The notes: generated from the sequence alone by a model not told the origin. A stretch of DNA of 64,000 nucleotides from Roseiarcus sp963813555 (GCA_963813555.1 CAWEZX010000002.1:1015032-1079031); one strand, 5' to 3'; positions 9,111-18,392 are shown, counted from the first letter of the stretch. A program made the numbers and translations.

Positions 9111-10166
9111 AGCAGTATCCGAACGGATTGAATCGGCGGGGGGATTCCCGAATCGGTTAATTTCTGCTTCCTCATTCACTGCGAGAATGGGGACGGCGGG
9201 GGATGGGTCTTTCCAACGATCTTCGCGAGCGCGTGGTCGAGGCGGTGGTCTTGGGCGGGTTGTCGCGCAATCAGGCGGCCGCGCGTTTCAAAGTGAGCGT
9301 GGCGAGCGCGGTGCGCTGGGTAAAGCGGTTCAATACCACGGGCGAGATTTGGCCGGCGCCTTCCGGCGGCGACCGCCGCTCCCGCCGAATCGAGGCGCAT
9401 CGCGACTATCTGTTGGGCCTGATCCGGCGCAGGCCGGACATAACGCTGCTCGAGATCCGGGAGCAGCTGATCGCCAATAGCGGCGAGCGCTTTGCGGTCT
9501 CCGTGCTGTGGCGTTTCTTCGACCGTCACCAGATCACCTTTAAAAAAACGGCGCATGCCGAGGAACAACAACGCGCGGACGTGCAAAATCGACGCCGGGA
9601 ATGGTTCGCGGGACAGCTCGATCTCGATCCGACGAAACTCGTTTTCATTGACGAGACCGGAGCCTCCACAAATCTCGCGCGCAAAAGCGGACGTTGCCGG
9701 CGCGGGCGCCGGTTGCGGTCGGCCATCCCGCACAGTCACTACAAAACGGTGACTTTGGTCGCCGGCCTTCGCCTTCGCGGCCTGACGGCGGCAAGGACTT
9801 TCGACGGACCGATCAACGCCGCCCTGTTCGAGGATTGGGTGGAGACATGCCTCGTCCCCACGCTCTCGCCCGGCGAGACCGTCGTCATGGACAATCTCCC
9901 CGCTCACAAGGGGCCGCGGGTCGAGCAACTGATCAAGGCGGCGGGCGCGCAGTTGCGATATCTTCCAGCCTACAGTCCCGATATGAACCCTATCGAAAAA
10001 GCCTTCTCCAAGCTCAAGGCCTTCCTGCGCAAAATCGCCGAGCGGACCGTCGCGGGTCTGATGCGCGCCCTCGAAACCTGCGCCGAAATCTTCGAGCCCT
10101 CGGTATGTATAAATTACTTCAAATCCTGTGGTTATCAGGACGATACAGGATGATCGGATTCCGCTC
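9110..10166 (+). mobile_element. IS630-family element, copy 1
   Basis: 1057 bp bounded by TA at 9108-9109 and 10167-10168, the family's target duplication. Imperfect terminal repeats start GAGCAGTATCCGA on the left and, inverted, GAGCGGAATCCGA on the right. One transposase gene fills it. A near-identical copy lies at 62497-63552 in the same orientation. The two differ at two bases of the left noncoding end and, more strongly, over about the last 30 bp on the right. Confidence 0.93.
9203..10153 (+). CDS. IS630-family transposase (copy 1)
   Basis: 316 residues in one frame. An N-terminal helix-turn-helix (GLSRNQAAARFKVSVASAVRW) is followed by a DDE domain with acidic residues in FIDETGAST, VVMDNLPAHKG and NPIEKAFSKLK. 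It carries out TA-directed cut-and-paste transposition. A seven-A run at the codons for FKKT does not break the frame here, unlike the relative at 40937. The protein is identical to that of copy 2 except for the last residues (DDTG against DNTR). Presumably active. Confidence 0.95.
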   Translation: MGLSNDLRERVVEAVVLGGLSRNQAAARFKVSVASAVRWVKRFNTTGEIWPAPSGGDRRSRRIEAHRDYLLGLIRRRPDITLLEIREQLIANSGERFAVSVLWRFFDRHQITFKKTAHAEEQQRADVQNRRREWFAGQLDLDPTKLVFIDETGASTNLARKSGRCRRGRRLRSAIPHSHYKTVTLVAGLRLRGLTAARTFDGPINAALFEDWVETCLVPTLSPGETVVMDNLPAHKGPRVEQLIKAAGAQLRYLPAYSPDMNPIEKAFSKLKAFLRKIAERTVAGLMRALETCAEIFEPSVCINYFKSCGYQDDTG

Positions 10167-10548
10167 TAAGCCGGCGCCCAAGCCAGGCTGCTTAGAGGGC
10201 AGGAGCCGTCGCAAGACGGCTTCCGCAATGGGATGCCCGACTAGGTTCTGGAGCCGCCAGATCGCCTCTAAGCGCCCGCCCGGCACGCGCTTCGGCTCGC
10301 CGCTCATTCTGTCGCAAGTCCACCCCCAACCGAATGACGGCTATGGCGTGGACTGCGGTCCTTCCCGAGGCGGCCCCGGAAGGCGCACTATCCGCCCGCG
10401 CCGGTCGATGTGGCCGGTCGCCTAAACGTCTGCCTCGGAGTTGCGCCGAACAGCGGCTGGACGTCCTTATCGGGCGCAAATCCGTCGTGCGGGAGGACCA
10501 GACTGGCGATGGCGCTGTAAACTGACCTTGGGAAATCGCGGTAAGTGC
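10167..10548. other. Intergenic stretch, no gene seen
   Basis: No recognisable coding sequence on either strand. It separates the right end of IS630 copy 1 from a tRNA-Arg fragment. It begins with the DNA that originally followed the binding-protein stop codon. Confidence 0.35.
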
Positions 10549-10593
10549 TGGCGCGCCCGAAGAGATTCGAACTCCTGACCCCCAGATTCGTAG
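10549..10593 (-). other. 3' part of a tRNA-Arg(ACG) gene, probable att remnant
   Basis: Read on the minus strand, these 45 bases run from the anticodon loop (CTACGAATCTG) through a normal seven-base T-loop to the 3' CCA. No 5' half is present. They match the 3' part of the tRNA-like gene at 62298-62375 except at a few positions. Tyrosine integrases that use tRNA genes leave exactly such 3' fragments at one end of an island. An integrase N-terminal remnant lies 1.8 kb away on the predicted island side, once IS1182 is removed. Confidence 0.75.
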
Positions 10594-10773
10594 TATGTTC
10601 CTATTCATTCGCCACGGTTTCCCATTGTACGACTTACTACTACGATAAGTTCAGAAATTGCCAATTCTATTGCCGTTTTCGTACCATAGCGTAGGATCGC
10701 ACGGCGGGACCTTGAGACACCTGTCCCTCACTTTGCCGTTCTAACGCCGTTCTAATCCACGGGAACTGATGCG
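10594..10773. other. Short noncoding stretch with CGTTCTAA repeats
   Basis: No gene seen. The motif CGTTCTAA occurs twice in direct orientation around 10738-10755, next to the tRNA fragment, and an 11-base version (CCGTTCTAATC) recurs just downstream of the tRNA-like gene at 62404. The copies could be arm sites for an integrase, but this is inference. Confidence 0.3.
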
Positions 10774-12415
10774 TCTAGCAGCCTGTCGGACTGCGCTCAT
10801 TTTGGCTGACGATCGCGTGGATTGTCGCGGTTTGGATGTGGGTGGTAGTCCGATCGAGCTTTTCGGTGGCTTCGACTGAGCCTTGGGGAGCCTTGACAAG
10901 CCTCGGCCTAGGGCTGGTCGGCGCGCCTCGTAGGCGTTCGGCCCCTCTCAGGCGGGGCTGAGCGAGAACATTCGCTTCAGATTCCAAGCCATGGTCACGA
11001 GAGTCCACTCGCCGCGCACTTTTTCGAGCCCACGCAGGGAAAATTGACGGAATCCGAGCACGGATTTGATGATGCCGAACACGGGTTCCGGCGTCTGTTT
11101 GCGCAAGGCGTAGAGCGCGCGGCCTTCCGGCGTCTTCAGTTTATGGGCCATCGCCTGGACCGGCGTCGGTTGTTCCGGGGCTGCCGGCGTCGGCGCGAAG
11201 CGCACGCTCAGCGGCGGATGATGCGGCTGGCGGCCCATCGCAATCACCGGCTCGACGCCCGCCCTTGCACAGGCGTCCACATTGCCCGCGCTGAAATAGC
11301 CGGCGTCCGCCAGCAGATGTTCGACCTTCCCCAAATTCTCGGGCAACGCGCCGATCTTCTCCAGTATGGGCTCGACTTGGCCCTTGTCGTTGGGCGTCTG
11401 GACCACGTCGATCGCCACCACCAGCAGGCTGCCCGTCGCCACCGCCGCCTGCGCGTTGTAGCTTTGTTCGAAACCGCCGCCGGCCGCCGGCATGATGCGG
11501 GAGTCCTCATCGGTCAGATTGACCTGATCGCTCGGTCGCGGTCCTTCGGCCGCAGGTTGCGGCGGCTTGCCGCCCGGCTTCTTTCCCGTCGCCGCGGCCT
11601 TGGCCTCGCGCGCCGCCATTTTGGCCTCGTGCTCCGCCATCTCGCGCGCATGACGCTCCTTGGCCCGAACCTCGATCTTCGCCCGCGCTTCGGCGATCTT
11701 ACGAAGACGCTCCTCGCGCCGCGCCAGTTCGTCCGGTATCGACATGCCGTCGGGAACGTCCGCCGCGTCCGCCGCTTCGGCTTTGGTCATCAGATCGGCG
11801 ACCTCGGCCTTCAATTGCGCCTCGATCTTGCCTGCGTGTTCATGGGAAAGCGCGCTGTGCCGGCTTGCGTTGGCATGGATCTTCGTCCCGTCCAGGCCGA
11901 TCGTCCCCATCTCCAGCACCCCCATCTCGCGGGCGAGTTGAAGAACGTCCACGAACAGCTTCTCGATCTCTTTCAAGAAGCGCCGCCGAAACGTCGCGAT
12001 CGTGTCGTGGTCGGGATGATCGTTCGCGGCGATGAAACGAAACGCCACCGAGTCGTAGGTCGCCCGCTCCAGCTTGCGGCTGGAGAACACCCCCGTCGCA
12101 TAGCCGTAAACCAGAAGCCCCAACACCATCCTGGGATGATACGAAGCCGAACCCGAGCCCCGATAGTCCCGGCTCATCCTGCCGAGATCCAGCCCGTCGA
12201 CCACTTCGACAATGAACCGAGCCAGATGTTTCTCCGGCAGCCACTCGTCAACCGAAGGCGGAAGCAGATATCCCGTCTCTCGGTCGATCGTACGAAAATT
12301 GTCCATCTGACCCGGTTCGTGGCGCAAGGAGAATCAACGCCGTCATTGTACCTCGCCAAACACCGCAGGTCCTTCCAGAACCCACGTCGTTCATTTAAGT
12401 CCGACAGGCTGCTAG
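10774..12415 (-). mobile_element. IS1182-family insertion sequence
   Basis: Inverted ends AGCAGCCTGTCGGACT (left) and AGTCCGACAGGCTGCT (right) enclose one transposase gene. CTAG is present at both tips (10774-10777 and 12412-12415), as a target duplication or as part of the ends. The same end sequence, again with CTAG, opens the partial element at 63573. It sits between a tRNA-Arg att-like fragment and an integrase remnant, and has probably cut the integrase gene off from its promoter side. Confidence 0.88.
10948..12306 (-). CDS. IS1182-family transposase
   Basis: 452 residues starting MDNFRTIDRETGYLLPPSVD. It has a DUF772-type N-terminal domain (YGYATGVFSSRKLERATYDS), a catalytic segment GTIGLDGTKIHANAS, a charged Lys/Arg/Ala-rich insertion around residues 190-270, and a C-terminal DDE portion ending with the conserved RGLEKVRGEWTLVTMAWNLK. 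The frame is intact. The upstream in-frame ATG at 12327 is less likely because family members begin at the chosen methionine. Confidence 0.94.
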   Translation of the reverse strand: MDNFRTIDRETGYLLPPSVDEWLPEKHLARFIVEVVDGLDLGRMSRDYRGSGSASYHPRMVLGLLVYGYATGVFSSRKLERATYDSVAFRFIAANDHPDHDTIATFRRRFLKEIEKLFVDVLQLAREMGVLEMGTIGLDGTKIHANASRHSALSHEHAGKIEAQLKAEVADLMTKAEAADAADVPDGMSIPDELARREERLRKIAEARAKIEVRAKERHAREMAEHEAKMAAREAKAAATGKKPGGKPPQPAAEGPRPSDQVNLTDEDSRIMPAAGGGFEQSYNAQAAVATGSLLVVAIDVVQTPNDKGQVEPILEKIGALPENLGKVEHLLADAGYFSAGNVDACARAGVEPVIAMGRQPHHPPLSVRFAPTPAAPEQPTPVQAMAHKLKTPEGRALYALRKQTPEPVFGIIKSVLGFRQFSLRGLEKVRGEWTLVTMAWNLKRMFSLSPA

Positions 12416-12427
12416 CTCTAGGCCATT

Positions 12428-12560
12428 TTGGCCCTCCAGTTCACCTCCTCTGGGCAGCAGATCGTCAGGGACGCCGAGCTCCCTGGCTTCTTCGTGATGG
12501 TCGGCAAGAGAACCAAGACATTCATGGTGCAGGGCGACCTGCGCCAGAACGGCAAGCCAA
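12428..12560 (+). pseudogene. Tyrosine integrase, N-terminal fragment
   Basis: The frame opening MALQFTSSGQQIVRDAELPG continues FFVMVGKRTKTFMVQGDLR. This is the arm-binding N-terminal domain of phage/island-type tyrosine integrases. The match ends near 12560 and no catalytic R-H-R-Y domain follows. The IS1182 right end lies just upstream. With the nearby tRNA 3' fragment it points to a decayed integrative element. Confidence 0.7.
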
Positions 12561-12711
12561 GGGAGTCCGAAACAGAATCGAACTGCGGCGGAAATGAGTT
12601 TTTCAACAGCCTGTTAGTCTCGCCAGGGACGGTGAGCCAAGGCAATCGCCCTCGGATCGGAGACGAATGGGACCGGCCGCCCCAGGCTATGTAACGCACT
12701 AATTTCACACG

Positions 12712-12831
12712 ATGTTGAAGAACGACCAACCACCGCGGCAGATCGAGCGCTACGACTGCGAGTACCGGCGCAACGGCACGGCAAACCTGTTCGTCTTCCT
12801 CGAGGTGAACCGTCCCTTGGCGCAAGGTTGA
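12712..12831 (+). pseudogene. IS630-type transposase fragment
   Basis: A 39-codon open frame contains RYDCEYRRNGTANLFVFLEV followed by NRP. This is the central segment of a common IS630-family transposase group. Both the N-terminal part and the rest of the DDE domain are missing. Too short for a functional product. Confidence 0.65.
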
Positions 12832-12930
12832 TGCCTCACAGCGCCTCAATCCCAAGGCGTTGCGCGGCAGCGACTACAGCGCGGGCACCATTCTCGAAAT
12901 GATCCCGCGCGAGGTCGGCTCCCGGACCCG

Positions 12931-13215
12931 GTGCGGGAGCGTGCGCGGATGCTGAAGGGGTGCGACATCTACATCAACGGCGCGCCATGCCCAATGTGCA
13001 TGAGCGCGATCTACTGGTCGCGCATCGATCATGTATATTTCGCCGCCAGCCTGAAGGACACGAGCCAGATCGGCTTCGACGATGCCTTTCAATACGAAGA
13101 CTTCGCGAAGCCGTGGGGAGAGCGGCGCATCGCGGTGACGCCCGACTTCGAACAAGACACCGGTCTGCAGGCGTACAAGGCCTGGATGGACAAGAAGGAC
13201 CGGCATCCGTACTGA
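12931..13215 (+). pseudogene. Nucleoside/guanine deaminase, C-terminal remnant
   Basis: 94 codons matching the C-terminal half of the cytidine/deoxycytidylate deaminase superfamily, guanine-deaminase-like. The zinc-binding PCPMCMSAIYW motif is present, followed by RIDHVYFAASLKDTSQIGFDD. The catalytic HAE motif that should lie upstream is absent; sequence before about 12955 is unrelated. The likely ancestor hydrolysed guanine or a related base; this remnant cannot. Confidence 0.75.
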
Positions 13216-14176
13216 AAGCAAAGAGCGCCCGTGCCGGTCAACCTCGTTCGAGCATTTGGCACGCAGGGTTGGTCGCCATGGCGGCGGGGCACTTGGGCGA
13301 ACGGCGCACGACGCATGCTAGTGAGGAATAGTCTCGTTGAATCTGGCCTTGCAACGGTCACAGATGCTTGCGGCATTCGCCTTCGGACAGTTGGCGAGGA
13401 CGGTCAGGAGATCGTGAGCTTGGCGTCACCGAGCTCGGCGAGCCGCTTGATGACATAGCGGGACGCCGCGCCCCGCACGGCTCGCAGGGGATGCGAAGAT
13501 GCCTCCCCGAAGGTCTGACAGGGTGATCACGCCATCGCGGGGCATAGCCGACGATAACCGGGGAAAGAACGAGGGAAGAACGATCTATCTTGCCCTTTCA
13601 AACCGCTTTCTCGATCGCCTTACGTTTGCGGCGACGCTCACCGCCATAGCGCCGACCATCCTCATTCACCGTTTCCACGAAATGATCCGAAAGAAGACTG
13701 AACGCGAACTCGATCCCTTGGAACGCCGACGCCGATCATAGCCTCGTCACATGGCGCAACCTCTTCACTTCGCGATCATCGCGACGCTTGAGCCGGTTGC
13801 GCATCGGCTTCACCGCCGCTCAACCCCGCGAAGGGGCGCTGAGCGCGATCCAAAGCTCGAGCATTTCGGTCACATACGCCTCGCGATCTCGAAGAACAGC
13901 CAGCCGCCGAGCGCGATGCTGAGCGGCCAGTCGATGATGGGAAATATGGCCGAGGACATCAGACGAGCCCACTTGCTTCGGCCGTCAATCCGCTGCCATC
14001 AACCTGCGGGGGCGCGGGTCGAACCGTTGCCACCTCGGATCCTCCAGCATAGCGAATTCGATCACAGCGGCGTGCCTAAGCTTAGCGTCATCCCCGTGAC
14101 CGTCCGGCGGCGGCCGCCTTGCTTGCGAGCTGAACCTCTGCGCGCTCGTTCGGTGTGAAGTCCCCCGAGGAACTCT
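13216..14176. other. Degraded stretch without a supported gene
   Basis: Several short frames exist but none matches a family I recognise. A 40-codon minus-strand frame ending near 13602 and a hydrophobic 29-codon minus-strand frame around 13870-13960 look protein-like (the latter like a single membrane segment), but both are isolated. Given the surrounding broken genes, this is probably further decayed coding DNA. Confidence 0.3.
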
Positions 14177-14780
14177 GTGGCAGCCTGGTTTAAGAAACGA
14201 CTAGAACAAAGAGCTGGGAGGCCCACTGACAGGATTACGCCCATGGACGCGTCTACCGCGGAATTCGCGCTCGCAGGTAGCCTCGCAGAACTCAGGGCGA
14301 AGAGACGGCTCGTTGTTCACGGCGGCCCTCGTCCAATTCGGGTGCTCTACGACCGCTGGCGCATCTTTGCGCTCGACAATCGGTGCCCGCATATGGGCTT
14401 CCCGCTCGATCGCGGGAGCGTCTACGACGGTATCATCTTGACCTATCACTGGCACCACCCCGGTTTGATCTCGAAAGCGGCTGTATGTTCGACCTGTGGG
14501 CGTGCGACGCCCCGATGTGCCCGGCCGAGGTGCGCAACGGCGAAGTCTGGGTGAAGACCACATTTGGCTATGACGATCCGCCGAGCACTGGCGCGCGCGG
14601 CTTGACAGCGGCCTGGCGCACGACATCAAGCTAGTCATCGCGAAAGCGGTGCCCGGTCAACTCGCAGCTAGCGTCCCGCAGGCCGAGATCGTGCGGCACG
14701 TCGCGCTGTTTGGGGCGCCGAACCGCGAGGGCTGGGAGGTCGGCCTCACAAGCCTGACGAGCGCGCCGCTTCAGACGCGG
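14177..14780 (+). pseudogene. Rieske [2Fe-2S] domain protein, frameshifted
   Basis: The first frame holds DRWRIFALDNRCPHMGFPLD with the first Rieske Cys-His box, then TYHWHHP for the second. The reading continues in another frame as RFDLESGCMFDLWACD and VWVKTTFGYDD, and after a second shift near 14585 as EHWRARLDSGLAHDIKLVIA and on through APNREGWEVGLTSLT to about 14770. It was once an iron-sulfur redox or oxygenase-associated protein. The second box has HWHH where a Cys-x-x-His is usual (Tyr replaces Cys). At least two frameshifts and a missing C-terminus make it non-functional. Confidence 0.75.
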
Positions 14781-14799
14781 CGCCGCGAGGACGCCGGCG

Positions 14800-15490
14800 C
14801 GGGACTGATCGCCTGCGGGCGGTCTCGCTCACACAGCGATCGAGGTCGCGGAGATCCCGGCGCAGCTGCTCGAGCGCGAACCCCAGAGTGAAAAGGCGCT
14901 CCGCGGCCTCGACCGGCAGACTGAGTGTCAGACCCTCGTCGCGAACCTCGGCTATTGTCCGGGCGCAGTCGTCGAAGGCCGCTTCGGCAGCCTCAAGCGG
15001 CGGCGGCTTGCGCCGAGCCGCCAGCGCGTCCGCCCTTCGCCCCAGGTGATCGACTGCGCTCTCTGCAATGCTCATGAGCAGCGGTCTGAACCGCGCCTGA
15101 ATTGCGCCGGGAAGCGGCTCGTCCGAGCATGACAAAGTCGTGACGGAGCCTGAGCAGCGTCCTGAGCAACGGTCCCAGGTCGGGCTCGGCTGCGAGGAGG
15201 CTTATCCGCTCGTGCCTGGCCTCGGCGGCGATCAACTGCGTCTTTCCCACGGCCTCGCCGAAGGCGTCCTGGATCCGCCCGATCGACGCCGAATCGAGAG
15301 GCCGCAGAAACCCCTGCAACAGCTCCGGCAGCGACTTCGCCATCAGTTCGAGCGCCCGCGCCGCCAACTCGATCGCGAAAGAATGCGCGCGGGCCGGGAA
15401 GACCAGAAGCGAGACGGCAAGCGCGGTGACGCCTCCGAACGCAACCTCCAGCACGCGATCGATGGCCTGGCCCGCGCGGGCGTCGTTGAA
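14800..15490 (-). pseudogene. FUSC-type aromatic exporter, C-terminal fragment
   Basis: The segment RVLEVAFGGVTALAVSLLVF (then PARA) and the following helical region match the C-terminal half of FUSC/YccS-type membrane proteins, which export aromatic acids or related compounds. The reading begins abruptly where the carotenoid oxygenase remnant ends (about 15480) in the same frame, giving an artificial fusion. It changes frame near 15120 before continuing with PGAIQARFRPLLMSIAESA and LPVEAAERLFTLGFALEQLR. The N-terminal membrane half is missing. Confidence 0.65.
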
Positions 15491-16355
15491 GCGCGGGAAC
15501 TCGAGGGCGCGGTCGTCGAGCATGGTCTCCGACAGGCGACCCGTCGAGGGATCCATGCGCCAGCGCACCAGCTGTGGCCGGCCCTCGCTCGGTCCGCGCA
15601 TTTCGCTAGCGAACATCTTGGGATGGCGCACCACGTCCATCACCACCTGATCGCCGTCGTCATAGGCGTTCATCACGTGGAAGACGTAGCAGGACGGCGC
15701 CTCGATCCATTTCAGCCCCTTAAGGTCGCCCGAGCGCGGCAGAAGGCCGATGCGCGGCGTCATCTGCTCGTCCCATCGGAACGGGAAGCCGCCGCGACCC
15801 ACGATCGCCATGTCGAAGCGCACCGGCAGGTCGAGGATGATCGCAAACCGCGCGGTGAAGGCGATGTCATGGATCATCGGACAGTACGGCGCAGGGATGT
15901 CGGCGACGGTGCGCGCGCGGCCGGCCTGGTCCACCACAGATAGCTGATCGCCTCGAGCCCGGGCTGATAGGTGACGGCGTGGAGCTCGCCCGTGACGGGG
16001 TCGATCTTCGGATGGGCGGTGAAGCCGTGCTTCAGCGTGCCCGAAAGATCGGCGCGCCCGACGCTCTCGAGTGTGTAGGTCAGCTCCACCGGCAGGCCGC
16101 CGGCTTCGACAATGGCGTAGGTGCGCCCGCCCATGTCGATGATGTTGGTGTTGGCGGTGTTGTCGCCGAAGCCATTGCGCGGACCGGGCAGGCCCGGACG
16201 GCCGAGCAGGGGCGCGATGCTGTCGGAGGCCACGGCGCGGTTGCGGTACCACTCGGCCCTGCCGCCGCGGAGTCTGAGGCCATGCGCCATGCCCGAGCCG
16301 GTGAACCAGTGATAGGCCTTGGGATCGACAGGCCCGAGCGGATTCGGGCCGCTAT
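15480..16355 (-). pseudogene. Carotenoid cleavage oxygenase, truncated and frameshifted
   Basis: On the minus strand GPNPLGPVDPKAYHWFTGSG and DNTANTNIIDMGGRTYAIVE, then HPKIDPVTGELHAVTY, match the beta-propeller RPE65/carotenoid oxygenase family. Around 15935 the frame changes and continues with MIHDIAFTARFAIILDLPVR and a further conserved block to about 15490. The propeller histidines near HPKID and MIHD are present. The first part of the enzyme and its last blades are gone: the N-terminal end stops where the opposite-strand tautomerase begins, and the C-terminal end runs into FUSC sequence. Confidence 0.75.
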
Positions 16356-16769
16356 GCCGAAGATGTTCCTTCATGCGCCGAAAGGTGCTTTCACGACCGA
16401 GGCCCGCGCCAGGGTCGCTGCTGAGTTGACAGAACTCGGCATGGCTTGCGAGCGCCTCATCGACACGCCGCAAATCCGCGCCGGCATCTGGGTCTACTTT
16501 GTCGAGCACGAGCCCGACACTGTGTTCCGCGCCGGTCGGCAGGCAGCGGAGCCGATTATGAGCCTCAAGGTGTCTACGCCCTGAGGGGTGGCTTTAATGC
16601 GGAGACCAAGACCCGCATGGTCGCCGAGGCGACGGCGATCCTCGGCAAGCATTCCAAGACCGACGATGGCGAGGTGCCAGCCTACATCGGCATCCTCGAG
16701 GTCCCCGAAGAGAACTGGGGCATGTATGGTAAAGAGGTTCACCTGGAGGCGATGCAGATCAAGTCATGA
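16354..16769 (+). pseudogene. Tautomerase-family protein with one frameshift
   Basis: From the ATG at 16354 the frame reads MPKMFLHAPKGAFTTEARAR and on to AAEPIMSLKV. After one shift near 16570 it continues as YALRGGFNAETKTRMVAEAT to the stop at 16767. Together about 138 residues, two tautomerase-like halves. The N-terminal proline used by the 4-oxalocrotonate tautomerase superfamily is present after Met. A single base change in length would restore the frame, so a sequencing error or a recent mutation are both possible. Confidence 0.65.
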
Positions 16770-17155
16770 TCCGAGACAGGCCCGGGGCGCTATCCGCGAT
16801 GTCCGCTCTACGTCGAGATGACATTCATCCGTTCCCGACCAATGCGGCGCGAAAACTCGGTGAGGCGATCCCGATTCCAAACTTCAGGCGAGTTTTCCCG
16901 GCAAAGTAGAGCCGTAGGTTGGAGTGGAATCGAAGCCCCCCGTTGTCCGTCGCTTTGGGCCGTAAGAACCTCTGATAGTGCACATAACCACAATCGCACT
17001 ATCAATTCCTGAGCCCTCGGCAGCCAGCCTCGTCGCCTTCGTGCTATCGTATTTCATGGCATGGTCTCCTGTCCGCGCACCAACACCAGAATCATCTGGG
17101 TTCGGAAAGGCGGAGACTAGGCAAAGCTATTTCCACCAGATCCCAGACGGGACCC
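16770..17155. other. Intergenic stretch with two inverted repeats
   Basis: No gene seen. It contains GAAAACTCG and CGAGTTTTC about 30 bases apart near 16850-16900, and a 9-bp inverted repeat TGATAGTGC / GCACTATCA at 16973-17004, upstream of the HEAT-repeat gene. Either could be a terminator or regulatory hairpin; neither has a clear T-tract. Confidence 0.35.
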
Positions 17156-17965
17156 ATGTCTGATTCTGTACAACTCAACTTGTTTGGCCACCGGCCTAAT
17201 TTTGACCGGTCTCCCAACGCAGTATCGCTGCAACCCCTTCTCCCTCAGGAATTATCGGACGAAGAGCTGATTGCTGCTATTTCCGAAGCAACGCTTGCCG
17301 ACGCCTGTGCGTTGGCGGCCGAAGCAGGGAAGCGGCGGCTGAGCTCCGCCATCCCCGCGCTCACAACTCTTTGCAATCGCTTCGTGGGCTATGGCATTGA
17401 CGTCGGAGTGCCCGAACAAGCCGCTGCGCTCGAGGCGCTCGGTGTCATTGGTGGTCCCGAGGCGTCACGAGCCGTTGTTCAATTGATTGTCAAGAGAATC
17501 GTTCAAGGTCCGACTTTGGTCGTGGCGACCACCGTAGCTTCGCAACTCGGCGTCATTTTTCCGACTGACATTGCCCTCGCTCTTCTGCGGGATTCGAATC
17601 CCGCGGTTCGCGCGCTTGCCTGCGCCTGCGTCCGCGCGGGACAGGAAGTCGTAGCAATTTTGATCGCGCTGCTTGACGACCCTGATGGCGAAGTGTCAGC
17701 CGCTGCTGCATGCGCACTCGGACGAATGGGAAGAGTGGAGGCGCGGATTCATTTGAAACGATATTTGATCGAAAGGCCTTCGGCCCGCGTGGTCGAGGCC
17801 GTGACTGGAGTGGCGGACGACGAAGCCATCGTATTGCTTGCGCGGGTCGGCCGCGGCCGCCGAGACTTGGCGCTTTCAATCATTTCCGCGCTCGAAGAAA
17901 TCGACAACGCAAGGGCCGCGTCCGCCGCCTCCGGGCTAAAAAGGTTTGTGTGCAAGGCGGAATGA
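17156..17965 (+). CDS. HEAT-repeat protein of unknown role
   Basis: 269 residues. From about residue 60 it is a chain of paired helices of the HEAT/PBS-lyase type: TLADACALAAEAGKRRLSSA, then LEALGVIGGPEASRAVVQLI, and VSAAAACALGRMGRVEARIH are repeat units. Such proteins act as protein-binding scaffolds or as lyases attaching bilins. There is no phycobiliprotein context here, so scaffold is more likely. The N-terminus (SVQLNLFGHRPNF) is unrelated to the repeats. It stands alone among decayed genes; the start lacks a strong ribosome-binding site. Confidence 0.75.
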   Translation: MSDSVQLNLFGHRPNFDRSPNAVSLQPLLPQELSDEELIAAISEATLADACALAAEAGKRRLSSAIPALTTLCNRFVGYGIDVGVPEQAAALEALGVIGGPEASRAVVQLIVKRIVQGPTLVVATTVASQLGVIFPTDIALALLRDSNPAVRALACACVRAGQEVVAILIALLDDPDGEVSAAAACALGRMGRVEARIHLKRYLIERPSARVVEAVTGVADDEAIVLLARVGRGRRDLALSIISALEEIDNARAASAASGLKRFVCKAE

Positions 17966-18392
17966 TGTTGACCTATGAAGCGCAGCCTTCGAACCTATTA
18001 GAGGTGTGGCTGGCCCATTAGACCGCTCTTGCGTGCCGGACCACCCTTGCTGCGTCTCTGTCTATCAGAGCCGCCGCAGACAATCACCCTACGTATTGGT
18101 TCCCCTCGCTGTGCTCGCGGAGCACGTTTCGGGGACGACCGCCGTTGTGCCTTGGCGCAACCGACGCCTTCAGCCGAAGGCCGCTTTTCGTGCTTATCGG
18201 CCGTTCATAGGCCCGATCTTGTAGGGCAGCAAAGGGTCGGAATGACGCGTTCACAGGCCGCTCCTTGCGGAACCGGGTGCGAGCGGTGAGAGAGGAAATG
18301 GCGATCGTCCAGAAGGGCGGAAACTCGTTGTTCGAGAACCGCGAGTCGAGACCGAGCGCTCATGGGCGCGCTCAACTCGCCTCAGGCGCAAT
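17966..18392. other. Noncoding stretch including a dispersed repeat
   Basis: No gene seen between the HEAT-repeat gene and the convergent DNA polymerase IV gene. It contains the repeat at 18153-18235. Confidence 0.4.
18153..18235 (+). repeat. 83-bp dispersed repeat, copy 1
   Basis: About 85 percent identical by eye to 43885-43968, starting TGGCGCAAC and including GACGCCTTCAGCC and CGTTCATAGG and ending GGGCAGCAAAGG. Copy 2 lies directly after a group II intron and directly before an IS91-like right end. Its origin (old transposon end or intron exon) is not known. Confidence 0.6.

Noticed and set aside
12720..12930. Continuation of the deaminase gene upstream with its HAE motif
   Set aside because: The sequence before about 12955 is an IS630 fragment and unrecognised DNA; no HAE motif was found in any frame.
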